This document shows positions 36,601 through 47,900 of a DNA stretch of 64,000 nt, one piece after another; the first letter of the stretch is position 1, and each line of letters opens with the position of its first letter. The notes beneath the pieces were generated by a model, which was not told the DNA's origin, made no database searches, and saw only the letters and a list, made by a program, of their open reading frames with translations. A program made the position numbers and the translations under genes. This stretch comes from Amyelois transitella (Eukaryota > Arthropoda > Insecta > Lepidoptera > Pyralidae): the NCBI RefSeq assembly GCF_032362555.1, contig NC_083535.1, positions 10,230,001 to 10,294,000 on the forward strand, written 5' to 3'.

Positions 36601-39600
36601 TCAGTTTCAGGTATGTTTTTCGTAACGACCTATTGCAAAATGTACTGAGAGGCATCGGCGGTCAAACCGTTAAGGTGCCAGATAAATCTTAACTCTGCAC
36701 AGGTTCAAATCATACCTCGGCCAATGACTCTTTTTGAGTTATGTACATTGGTTAATGTGCTAACCGATGCTCTTGCGATGAGGGTACACATCTTGGAGAA
36801 ACCTGCAATGATATATCTATCTGGATATAGTTATGATACTAGTATGCCTTAGGTATGGAATATTGGTACTAATATTACACCATGATATTGAATTTTCTAA
36901 TATAAGGTGCCTTATCGTCGAGTCTGCGTTATTATAATTTAATTGATGAAATGATACTCATCTTGCCAATTATGAAAGATTTGTAGTGTTTCAGTTAGAG
37001 TAAATAAGTTTCAAAAATGTATTAATATTGGTTGTTATTGCTGAAAATATATCATGCCTAAAGGGAATTTCTGTTGATACTAATAAAATCTGAATATTTC
37101 GTTCCCTTTACTAAGAATAAAAAACCTGAGCCTACACCTGATTTTGTCTATTCCTATGCTTATATTTATTGATATTTTTGGAGTAGTTTTTTAATGTTAT
37201 CGTTATAAACTAAAACACAAACAAATCTTGAATTTTGTGTTTGATGAGCACTATAGGGAGAAACGGCGTACTTACCTTTGCAATCTTTAGTTATCGAAAA
37301 ATCAGGTGATTCACAAATCATCTGATTATCTTGATAAGAGCTGATATCTCCTCGGCGGCATCGGACATTCCATAGAGAATAATAGACAGTGTCTGTCCTG
37401 ATATTTCTTGAGATAAATAGAATTAAAGGCAGTTCAAAAAGTAATTCTGAAATTCACAGTAATGAGAAAAATGTGTATGCATGTTATATACCTAATACGA
37501 TAGTTACCTATGTCGTAAGACCGCGGAAGCAGTGAAATAAAAATAGTATGTATTTCCATCATATTAATTTTTTTTAAAGGAATGTGCTCTGAGCGAAGTT
37601 TTTTTTAATGTTTTTATGCAATAGAAATGTTGTCAATTCGATCTAAACTATTCATAAATTTGCCCTTGCCAAGGAAATAGGAATCTGTATTTTTGACCGC
37701 CTTTTAAAAAAGGAGGTTTTATTTGACCTGTATGTATGTATGTTTATCCCGTATCGCTGAACTGATTTTGATGCGGTTTTAGAAATTTTACCGACTTTAA
37801 ATTGGAGGCTTTGGCTCTTTTTACAAAAGTTATGTAAGAATAAATAATGTGCAATGTACTTACTTAATTTCTTATTATTCATTTCTTATATTATAAATCC
37901 CAACTAATATTATTGAGAAAATAAATTTATTTGTTTTCTCTTCCCGTGTTATTAATTGAACCAATTTTCTTGAAATTTTGCGCACCTTTATATTAAGAGT
38001 CTGAAGAAGGACATACGGTATTATTCATCCCTGGTAATAAATATACGTCCCGCGATATTTGCGAAAAAATCTTTATTCTTTTGTTAGATGCGGTAAATTC
38101 GCGCGGGCATAGCTGCGAGTAAAATCTAGTTAGCTATAAAAAGAATTGATATTTAATATGTAAAAAGGTGGATAATATGCGACTCTGGCCATTTTTCTAA
38201 CATCCTTCTGGCGTATTTCCTGGTTGCATTCACGTAGGTAGGGGTTCATCCAAGGATCTTTTTACGTCCACGTTTTCAATATCAGGAAATCAAGACAAAT
38301 TTTTCATATAATTGCTACCTAAGCCGCCCGTGATATTAATATTAATTATTTATATAACTTTGCGTGTAATCCCACATTTTGCTTCAAGAAGTGTATAGTT
38401 GATTATATAGGGGATGAATGCTTTTTATATTCTATGTCAAAATTCATCAAAATCAGGTCAGCCATTCAAAGATGTCACATTTTCCTAACCATTTTACTCT
38501 GTTCGGTATATATAGTCGGCGTATGTGGTGCAGTGGAAGTTTGCCTTTGAGTCACTAGGTTCTGGATTCGAATCCAAGCCAGTTCATTATTAAAAACGAA
38601 TAACGTTCCCATGATCCCAGTAGTCTTACCAGTAGAACCAATTATTGAGTAAGTATCCTTTAATACAATTCTCAAACTTACTTTAGAACGCTGTTTAAAA
38701 CACATTTGTTAGTATAAAAATAGGATAAAGGATAGGCTTATAAAATTGTGATTCTTCTTTTAGGCGATGGGCTAGCATCCTGTCACTACCTATGTGTATC
38801 TTAACTCTATCATTAATCCAAACAGCTTAACATGGCCTATCAGTCTTTTCAAGATTGTTTTCTCTGTCTACCCCGCAAGGGATATAGACGTGATTACATG
38901 TATGTATGAGCGAATTGCATGCTCCTGCGATATTGCACTTATGGCGAATGATATTCAGCGGTCGGATGCAATGAATAAGAATGAGCAACTTATCTGATAT
39001 TATCGTGATATATAGCCGGGATTCCTCCTTGTATAATGCTAATATTGCCTTCTAATTTAAATATCTCAGACGATTCATAGTCCTAGTAAAGGCCTGCATA
39101 TCGTAAAGTAAAAAGAAAAAATGATTGAATTAAAAGGTGTCTGACTAAATTTGTGATGCACTGGTTCAAATCCCGTTGCGGCCAAGTACTAATGACCCTT
39201 TTCTGAGTTATGTATGAATGAAATATGTGAAATCCTGAATTAACGAGTCCTAGAGCAACGCAGGCGCACCCCAGGCTCAGACAGGCTCATAGATACTTGC
39301 CGTGAAAATATTTGGCAACGTATTTGAAAATGGATGTGTATTTTACACCATATAAACTAGCGAACTTGTTTCTTACTATCAGACATTTACAAATTTTTTT
39401 TTCATTCTTTTTTACTGACATAATGTTGGCTTGGCGATATAAATATTGTTGAATAAATTGTGGACCTACACCAGACTTATTTGTATGTGCATTTATTGTG
39501 CAGACATGTTAGAATATCTAATACCAGCGTCCGCAAAGCGAATTTTTACATATTTATTTATTTTATCACTTTTTTTTAAGCTGAATGCTAATAGCGAGAT

Positions 39601-42600
39601 GTGCCAGAAATGTCCATTATGAAATGTTCTTACGTAACAATATATGAAGTTTTAAGTTTAGTTACACTTTCTTTCAAATAATACCTATTACATACATACA
39701 TATTCTCATGTCACGTCTATATCCCTTTATTATAGAATTGAGATTCAAATAGTGACAGGTTGCTAGACCATCGCCTAAAAAAGAATCCCATTTTTGTAAG
39801 CCTATCCCTTTTTCGACTTTTACGACATCAATGGGACAGAGATAGAGTGGTCCTATTCTTTTTTGTATTGGTGCCGGGAACCACACGGCACAAATATTAT
39901 TAAAGGAAAATTATACTGGCTTATTATCATTATAGGTTTCTTATAACCTATAAGGTCCAAACGGGATCAAATATTTTCCGAAAATCAGAGGCCATGATAA
40001 GCTTAGTCGTACCTAGTAATATTTTATTGAAGATTTTTTTATACCGGTATCATCAATAAATACCATAATACGCCGATCATAGTATAATTCTTACCACTTG
40101 ACAAAAAGAGAAAAAACATTTCTAATAGACATATGTAAATTTTTTTTTATCAAGCTTCGTGGCTACGAATGTCTCGTTATTTGTTTTAATGGTTTTATGC
40201 CCCTTACTCGCGACACAAATTCGGAGCTAAATGTAGGCCGTTGTATTAAATTTAAATGTATTTATACAGATCCAAGGATCCTTCTTGTTGAGTGTTCCAA
40301 AAAAAAAAAACTGAGTTAACTTTTTCAATTTCAGAACGGAAAGGGAGATCAAACACTGTCGTATTAAGTTAGAAGGGCGGCTATACACTATTGGCACGGT
40401 CAAGTTCGAGAGTTTGGTCGAGTTGGTGTCTTACTACGAGAAAAACCCGCTTTATAAGAAGGTTAAACTGTGGTATCCTATCAGCGAAAATATCGTGAGG
40501 AGTATCATTGCTGTGAGTATAATAATTGAGATTTTTTTATGTAATTTGTGTTTAATATTTTTTTTTAATATGAAGATGAAGCTCGCCTGTTGTAACCAGC
40601 TGGCACCATTAAGGTGTTTTAAATCACGACTTATTATATAAAGTCCCCCTATTTCTTCTGTCTGTACGTATGCGTTACTCTCGGAAAGTTGTGGTCGGAT
40701 TTGTTTCTGTTTAAAATGTTGGAAAGAGGGTTTTCTGAGGAAGGTTTATATCTTTATAGATACTACCTCTGCAAAGCTAGTAAATAAATATGCAAGAAGA
40801 TGTCATGTTTTTATGGCTGCTTGGTTGTCGTGGTAATGTTGTAAAAGGTTAATTGCTTACGGCACTATAACATAAAACCAAATAAGAGAACGCTATTCTA
40901 GGAGCGGCTAAACTTAGTCTAGACCAAAATTTAATCGACACCGTTTTATTGTTAACCACGATTGTATAAAACACAAAACTGTTTATTGATAAAACTGCAT
41001 TTTGACTGTTAATTATAGAACCGCTTAGATCCGAGTCCTATTGTTATTGTAATAAATAATTATTGAATTGTCTGATAAAATAAAGGGAAAGACAAAACTT
41101 GATTTGTCTATATTTATTATTTTACTTAGCAAATATAATTATTGTGAAATCTTTAAGGATTTTATGAGTTGCTGTATTCATATGTATAATTTTAAATAAC
41201 CATATTTATTTTAGGAGCCTGACGACAGTTCGGTTTATGGCACTCCTGGGTATATGGACCCGACATCGTTCACTTCCAAGGTAAAAATATCCCATTAGTA
41301 TCATGTCTGCATCCTGACAAACATACAAGGCTAGTTAGTGTTAAAAAGAAAGTTAGAATGGGTAGGCCTAGAAGAACGTATCGAAATCTAATCGGTGCAG
41401 TTCTTGGGAAAAGCTATTACAAGAGTGGCCTCACTAAATTGCATTGATTGAATTGTTTATAAGTGTACATTAAACAAAAGCAAAGATCGTGGCGAATTGA
41501 AAGACGCATTTAAATAACACTCCCGTGTTATTTTTTACGAGATTAGTAATATAAATATTGAAAGAGATAGTCAATAGCTCTTTTTTAGATGTTTTTGAGT
41601 AATAAAAAACCTGTTTTGTTTTGATTAGACCAATGGAATAAGGATCAATAGGAGACTCGGGCAGACTAAAATGTATGGTGAGACGGTTTTTGAAAGAGGT
41701 AGTTTGTTTGGAAGTAGATTTGATTTTACATTAGATAAGTATTGAAGCTTTATGTTATGTTAGAACTGCGTTAAATTATGTATTTCGTGTTAAATTAAAA
41801 GTACCGTACTTTCTTAGTAGGTAGAACTAGTTTATTATCAAAGATTCTGTTTGAAGTGGCTCTGATTGATCGATTTTATACTTATTTTGTAGGAGTTTTA
41901 TGAGTTGTTTGTTATAATTTTGCGTAGGTACGTAATGCAAAAAAAACTTTTATCATTGCTCACTTAAATTCTACACTTATACAACGTTCAATACATTCAG
42001 GCAGCGTTTCACCTTATTCCAGGTGACAGTGAAAGCCTTATACGACTACAGGGCTAGGCAGGACGACGAGTTGTCATTCTGTAAACACGCCATCATCACC
42101 AACGTCGACAAACCCGACGAGGGCTGGTGGAGGGGGGACTACGGCGGGAAGCGACACCATTGGTTCCCCGCCAATTACGTTCAAGAAATCGAGGTTCCTC
42201 ATATGCCAGATATTGCTGTGTGTGGTTTACTGTTTCAAAGCTTCAATATGTTTTTATTACGCTAAGGAATAAACTTGATGAGGTTTGGTGGAGGGGTGCC
42301 TTATTACGGCGGCAAGCGACAACATTGGTTATGACGGCCTCTTTGGCGCAGCGGTAGTACGCTTGTCTGTGACACCGGTGGTCCCGGGTTCGAATCCCGG
42401 CCAAGGCATGATGACAAAAGAACTTTTTCTGATTGGCCTGGGTCTTGGATGTTTATCTATATAAGTATTTATTATAAAATATAGTATCATTGAGTTAGTA
42501 TCTCGTAACACAAGTTTCGAACTTACTTCGAGGCTAACTCAATCAGTGTAATTTGTCCCGTATATATTTATTTATATTTATATTTATGCTAATAACGTTT

Positions 42601-44909
42601 AAGAAATTGAGATACTGTAGAATAGGTCCACTTCCTCTCTTTTCTATGGATGTAGTAAAAGGCGACTTAAGGGATAGGTCAACAAACTTGGGATTTATCT
42701 TTTTAGACGTTGAACTAGCAACATGTCACTATTTGAATCTCAATTCCATCATTAAGCCATCAGCTGAGCGGGGCCTTTTAGTCTGCGAGACTTTTAGCTC
42801 TGTCAACCTTGTAAGGGATTCGTGACGTGATTATTATGTAAATTAAGGTTCCCCTTATGCCAGATATTGCTGTAAGTGATTTTACTTTAATTTATACGGC
42901 TTTAGGTCGTCACACTCATAATCAAGAGAAAATTTGGTACTTTATTATTGTGTTAAAACGCCGTTCATCATTACGGTTGATAAACCGTATGAGGGCTATG
43001 TGAGAGTAATGTTTATCAACATTCTTCTGGCGTTCGTGCCGATTTTGTTCTTCTTAGAGTCCTCCATACAGGATCTCCTGACGGACAGGTTTTAACGAAG
43101 AACTCTTGCTACTACACTGCTGTAAGGCCCAGTCTCCAAAGCGGAGAGGAGACATGGGGACGAATTCATTACCATTGAAGCTAAGCGGAGAGATGTGATA
43201 ATAACAAAATCTGATTGGTTGTTCAATACACATGTAATCTCGTCTCCTCTCCGCTTTGATGGGAACCAAGCCTTACCGAGCTGTACCTTAATAAGACACA
43301 CATACTGACACTATTAAAATCAAGTTCTAAAATATATATTTCTCAATACAGGGCCTAGAAAACGAAACGGCTGCACTGGGATCTCTTCAGAAAGGCGTGG
43401 TAGACGTGCTAGGAGCAGTCGTGGAACTAGTGGTGGGTGAAGCGAACGGTGCCTCCCGGTGGCTTGTCCGTATCCAGAGTCCTTCCATGTGCGCGCCCTT
43501 CGACATGGCCGCCCCCTCGAACGAAGTCGCCATCGAATGGCTTTCCGCCATCAAGGAAGCCGCACAGAGCGCAAGCGCCCGCTCCATGCAAAACAAGAAA
43601 ATGGAACGCACGTGGAGAATCGCCAAAGAAATGTCAGATCTCATCATCTATTGCCGCTCCGTCGCCTTCAATCAAGACAGGCTCCGCAACAAGGGCTTCA
43701 TCTTCACCGAAATGTCCTCATTCCCCGAAACGAAAGCTGAACGGCTCATGTGCCAACAAGAGAATCAGTTCTTCCTCAGATACCACACGATCCAACTCAG
43801 CAGGATATACCCTAAAGGTCAGAGGATCGATTCTTCCAATTACAATCCAGTTCCGTTCTGGAATTCGGGATCGCAAATGGTGGCTTTGAATTATCAGACT
43901 CCGGACAAGCCTATGCAGATTAACATGGGGAAGTTCAAAGAGAACGGCGGCTGCGGGTTTATTCTGAAGCCGGATTTCATGTTCGACGAGGGCTACAACC
44001 CGAACGATGTGAGGAGTATTGAGAAGCGAGTGAAGCCCGTTACTGTGATGTTGAGAGTGATAGCGGCGAGGCATCTGTGCAAGTCGGGCCGAGGGACGGC
44101 GAGCCCGTTCGTCGAAGTAGAAATTGTAGGCGCCGAGTACGACAGCGGAACGAAACTGGTCACCAAAACTGTTGGTAAATGTTTTTTTTTATTGCATTAC
44201 TCCTTCGTGCTCAACATCATATGAATCTTCTTCCTCCTGGCGTTAATCCTGGTTACATCCTAACTTCTTTGAAGAAGATCCAAGGATGCGCTTTTTGACT
44301 ACTCACCATCATATAAATAGAAGGAAGAGAAAGAAATAAGATTTGTAAAGCTTTTTTTACTTGCTCAAAACTCATATTTAATGTTGTCGTATTGAATATA
44401 AGTTATTGTTACAAATATAAAAGAGATCGATAATTTACAAGGTAAAAGTGAATAGCCAATCTTCGAGCTTACTTACACGTCTTTAGAAATCTGGGTTTAA
44501 GGTTATAGCTAAATTTTCGCTGTAGGTGTTAGTGTTTTTTATTTTATTTATTTAGGTACTCAAATTAAAAAATATAATATAATAATCAAAATAATGTTCA
44601 TACTTATTTTTTATGTTTTTTTTTTTATGATTACTTATATAATACTTTTCCATTGCAGGCGACAACGGCATCAACCCTATATGGAATGACATCTGCGAGT
44701 TCGAAGTGTCCAATCCGGACCTGGCTCTTATCCGCTTCCTGGTCCAGGACGAGGATATCTTCGGCGACCCGAACTTCATCGGGCAAGCCACGTATCCCTT
44801 GAAATGCCTCCGTACTGGGTACCGGAGCGTTCCCCTCACTAACGCATTCTCCGAGGAACTAGAGTTGTCCTCCCTCCTTGTTCATATAGCGCTGATACAG
44901 AACCATTAG
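30619..44909 (+). CDS. sl: Phospholipase C-gamma (small wing orthologue), complete
   Basis: Twelve coding exons: 30619-30976, 32177-32315, 33429-33591, 34087-34287, 34656-34771, 34966-35896, 36429-36610, 40335-40512, 41215-41280, 42023-42217, 43352-44174, 44659-44909. All phases agree; the product is 1200 aa. Domains: PH (1-135), EF-hand region (150-290), catalytic X box (305-460) with the catalytic histidine pair His324 in SSSHNT and His369 in YHGHT, split PH half (about 480-520), N-SH2 (CWFHGK at 544, FLVRES Arg575), C-SH2 (WFHPHC, FLVRPS Arg683), SH3 (780-835, ALYDYR), second PH half (845-910), Y box (935-1050, [19 protein letters not shown]) and C2 (1060-1190). Tyr764 and Tyr769 sit in the SH2-SH3 linker, where vertebrate PLC-gamma1 has its activating tyrosine. 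Family role: hydrolysis of PIP2 to IP3 and diacylglycerol downstream of receptor tyrosine kinases. An in-frame TAG at 30565 supports the start. Confidence 0.97.
31755..31861. repeat. Perfect 35-bp inverted repeat with 37-nt spacer in PLC-gamma intron 1
   Basis: Arm 31755-31789 (opening GACAAGTGAGAGAAAGAAAG) is exactly reverse-complementary to 31827-31861. The spacer is itself AT-rich and partly self-complementary. A weaker inverted pair around ATTCCCATTGA / TCAATGGGAAT lies just upstream (about 31688-31748). No ORF is present. It is probably a MITE or a young fold-back element, but no target duplication was recognised. Confidence 0.9.
33745..33910 (-). mobile_element. Degenerate Helitron-like fragment
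   Basis: Minus-strand end GCGGGTAAAAGCTGG followed by T resembles the lepidopteran Helitron 3' end (GCGGGCAAAAGCTAG|T). The body holds recognisable but decayed sequence such as CGTAGGATTTGCG. The 5' boundary was not found. It lies in the PLC-gamma intron upstream of exon 4. Confidence 0.4.
37898..38129 (+). mobile_element. Short Helitron-like element
   Basis: It starts A|TCCCAACTAATATTATTGAG and ends GCGGGCATAGCTGCGAGTAAAATCTAG|T. The TC start, CTAG end and A/T flanks fit Helitron insertion, and the start and end match the usual lepidopteran consensus with some changes. It is 232 bp, non-coding, in the large PLC-gamma intron between C-SH2 exons 7 and 8. Confidence 0.55.
38510..38710 (+). repeat. 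Degenerate tRNA-like SINE
   Basis: It contains a decayed A-box region (GTGGTGCAGTGGAAG) and B box (GGATTCGAATCC), then a body ending AATTCTCAAACTTACTTTAG like the better copy at 42331-42587. It is probably the same tRNA-derived SINE family, much more diverged. Confidence 0.45.
38755..38910 (+). repeat. Repeat A copy (5'-truncated)
   Basis: It has GGCGATGGGCTAGCATCC through CCCCGCAAGGGATATAGACG and TGATTACATGTATGTATG. It lies in the large PLC-gamma intron. Confidence 0.7.
39690..39895 (-). repeat. Repeat A copy, minus strand, near full length
   Basis: Read on the minus strand it runs from GCCGTGTGGTTCCCGGCACC through the GGACCACTC.ATCTC, GTCGTAAAAG and GGCGATGG blocks to a short end near GGGATATAGACGTGACATG. 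It shows the family's 5' end best. Confidence 0.7.
42331..42587 (+). mobile_element. tRNA-derived SINE
   Basis: The head is tRNA-like: GGCGCAGCGGTAGTACGC as A box and GGTTCGAATCCCGG as B box, with a cloverleaf-like 3' half ending GGCCAAGGCATGA. A tRNA-unrelated body follows (AACTTTTTCTGATTGG ... CGAACTTACTTCGAGG) and an AT-rich tail of TATTTATAT repeats. Its sites of entry and exit are clear because it splits the SH3-exon copy around it. Confidence 0.75.
42612..42842 (+). repeat. Repeat A copy inside the SH3-exon fossil
   Basis: It holds GGTCCACTTCCTCTCTTTTC, GATGTAGTAAAAGGCGACTT, AGCAACATGTCACTATTTG, CAGCTGAGCGGGGCC and GTGACGTGATTATTATG. It splits the second SH3-exon copy between 42611 and 42846, so it was inserted after the exon duplication. 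Confidence 0.7.
43123..43275. mobile_element. Small MITE with inverted ends
   Basis: The 153-bp unit begins TAAGGC and ends GCCTTA. The inner arms share AAAGCGGAGAGGAGAC (43138-43153) and its complement (43242-43257). The interior contains CTGATTGGTTGTTC. There is no ORF. It lies in the PLC-gamma intron before exon 11. Confidence 0.6.
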
Positions 44910-47900
44910 ATCTAAAAAGTATCTTTATTGTAATACCATAAATCTTATCCGAAAAAGATAAATTTCTTAACTTACAACAGATTAAAAAAAATGAGTTTTT
45001 TACGGTGTGCGGTCCATTCTAAATTATAATATGCCTTGATCAAATCGGGGACGTCCTGGCGGAAGGTCAAGTCGAAAGTACCCTAAACAGGGGTCTCTCT
45101 TAAAAGAATAATTAATGTTTCAAAAGGAGCTCTGCCTTCTCTGTCTTCCGTTGATGGGCGTGATGTTTTATGTATAAAATCATTACTCCGTATCGCATTT
45201 TCGAATCGACTGAAAATAATATTTTGGACCGAAAAAAGTGATGCTAAATTTAAGCACGGATTGGGGTTAATTTAATATGTCATTAGTCATATAAAGTGGA
45301 ATAAGGTAGCGAAGAAGATACAATAGCTATATCTGTTTTTTTCTCCTTTTATAATTATTATTGTTGTGCCGGAACCAATTGAAAAAGAATAGAACTACTC
45401 CATTTCTTTCTGATGGATGTCGTAAAAGGAAGACTAAGGGATAAGATTACACAATTGGGATTCTTTTAGGCGATGGGCTTGCAAATTGAATTCTAATTCT
45501 ATTAGTAAGCCAAGCAGCTGAACGTGTTGTCACAACTGTTGACTGTCGGCCCCGCAAGGGATACAGATGTGATTATATGTATATGTGTATAATTTTTTTT
45601 TCTGTTTATTTTTCCTTTTATTATTCTTTTTTTTTATTTTACCTTCATGTGGCCTAAGTCCGGTACAGACTTTTTGGCTTTGTAAGGAATAAATACGTAC
45701 TAATGTTTATGTTATTCAACCATAATTTAAATTTTTTTGTAATGCCCAATATGTTTTGAAGAGAAATAGTTTTGTATCTTAAATATTGTATATAAGGAAA
45801 GTACATTAGTAAGAGAAAGGCTGGGACACGATAAGCAATATTTTCTACACAGATGCTCTAACATTCATGTGTTCGTAATTTCATTGTTGTGTGTACAAAA
45901 AGTTGCACATTTTATTAATTCATCTTTTTTTATCGTAGCTAGATCGATATCTGTATCAAATTTTGTAATACAGGCTTGAAGTTAGGGTTTTATACAAACA
46001 GTTATACTGTAACTATACCCCTATAATATCAAAGTATAATTTTAATTTTTTTGAACGTGAGGAACAATAGAAATTGTCATTTCTTCGCCAATCGCCTTTG
46101 TGATGATTTTATTTGTAACGAAAATATTGTCATCCCCGAAGTTAAACTCAATAACAGGATAAAATGAAAGAAAATGTTTACTCGCGTATTTGGTAGCGTG
46201 TCGGAAATATATCGTAGATATAACCATTGTTTTTCTAGTTTACCGTTACGTAACTTTTTATAACCTTAAATATTTAGTAGTTCTATTAAAATGCGTGTGT
46301 AAAGTCGCGTTGCATTCCGGTATGAATGAACTCTGACAAACAAGAATACCTTTTTACAAGAGAATTCTTAATTCAAAGGAAGTCATTACCTCGCTGTTTT
46401 GCATTTCACGAGTGCAATTTAATGCCTATTGCCTACCGTATGCATTTCCTTAATTTAAAAAAATATAATTTGTAGCCATGAAATTTATTACATACAAAAA
46501 CGAAATAATAATAAATAGTTACAAAGCATAGGTGCCGTTCGAAAAACATTTTGTATTAATTTCACCAATTAAAAAATGTACTCCTCTTTGTTGGCTAGGG
46601 TGCAGTGGTAACGTGTTCCCTATGAATCCCTGGTTATGTCAATAAACGAACATAGCTTGCGAATTTGTATGTTAACGTGATGTATTGAATAAAATTTGGT
46701 AGAAATGTAAGTAACTCTTCCAAACTTTCTTTTAATAGAAAGTAGTATTTTAATTTCTCAGTTTTCATCTTGTATACTTCTTCGGATTTTTATATAAATA
46801 CTTATATACATAATGTAGAATATTATTGACATACAATAGTAACGTTGTTATAAGAAATTTTGAAATAACAGTAAATCTGCAAAGAAAATTAAAAAAATAT
46901 TGTTATAAATGCACTTGCAATTTTATAAAGATTGGATTGTAGGTAGGTATTATCTGTGACGGCTATCGATCAGTTAGCTTCATATAGTTGAAACGAAGAG
47001 GATGTTAAAAATATGTTATTGGTCATAGTTTATAATTAAAACTTATATACGTAATAGATAGATGTATTTGGACTATTGTTGCAGTGAAAAGTTATTTTTA
47101 TATAGGATGTTTTTTGACATTGCGTTTCTTCTATTAAAATTATATTTATAAATTTGGGGTTAATAGATCATGACAGTAGTTGAAATTTTGGTAATTGGTT
47201 TCATAAAGGTATATCGTGTTAAAAGTCGTGATAATCCTTAAGTATATTGAAAATAACGCACAAAGGTATTAGACTGTTCTTTTTAGGTAATAATTTAGCT
47301 TCGTTCAATGTAGTTTCGAATTTATAAATGTTTAGAATATACTGTAATATAGTAAAATATAACGCTTTCTGTATTTGTTCTATGCATTTAACATTATTAT
47401 GAATTAGGTATTATGGCTGCTTATTCATTACAATTTTCTTATTTTCACTTTCTAAGGAATTCTTTCCTGACCTAGTTTTCTCTGTTAAATTTTATCGTCT
47501 GTAGTTGGCTGAAGCTACCATCTGCATATGTAACAAACAGAAATAAATTAAAAAATAACTTTAGTATTTCTCCACTAAAAAGCGATCTGAGAAGAAGAGT
47601 AAGAAAATGATATGTAAGGTAGCTAATAATTTTTGTGTAAGTATGTTCTTGTTTTAGATTTATTGAAAGGAATCGATGAAATTTCTGAACGATTCACGTA
47701 TCTGAGTGAGATTCTTTCACTCACTTTGTTTATTACACAATTGCTTACAAGGTGCTAGAAGCGGAATTTTTTAATGTTATATAGAATAGTATGAAATCAA
47801 AAATCTTTATACTATGAGATATATTCATAGTGACTAGAACAGTCCAAGAGTTTAAAAATTCCAAAAATTTTTAGTTATGATTAGTTAATTGTGATAGTAA

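Larger units (their letters stand above)
42218..43006 (+). pseudogene. Decayed tandem copies of the PLC-gamma SH3 exon
   Basis: The working SH3 exon is 42023-42217. Downstream, 42269-42330 matches its TGGTGGAGG...TACGGCGGGAAGCGAC...CATTGGTT part, 42588-42611 its AATTACGTTCAAGAAATCGAG part, and 42846-42871 its last codons including CATATGCCAGATATTGCT, followed by a consensus GTAAGT donor. Two repeats interrupt this copy: a tRNA-like SINE (42331-42587) and repeat A (42612-42842). A third, poorer copy spans about 42893-43006 (ACGCC..ATCAT...GATAAACC...GAGGGCTA). Indels break the frames, so these are pseudo-exons inside the intron. They show that the exon plus some intron was duplicated in tandem. 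Confidence 0.8.

Noticed and set aside
42331..42410. A genuine tRNA gene
   Set aside because: A and B boxes are present, but the segment continues into a SINE body with an AT-rich tail, sits inside a disrupted exon copy, and its stems do not pair cleanly.
42269..42871. A functional alternative SH3 exon
   Set aside because: The copy is split by two insertions and has indels and frame breaks, even though its donor site looks good.
43387..44074. Minus-strand frames of 86 and 118 codons and extra plus-strand frames over the same DNA
   Set aside because: They are shadows of PLC-gamma exon 11, which encodes the second PH half and the Y box.
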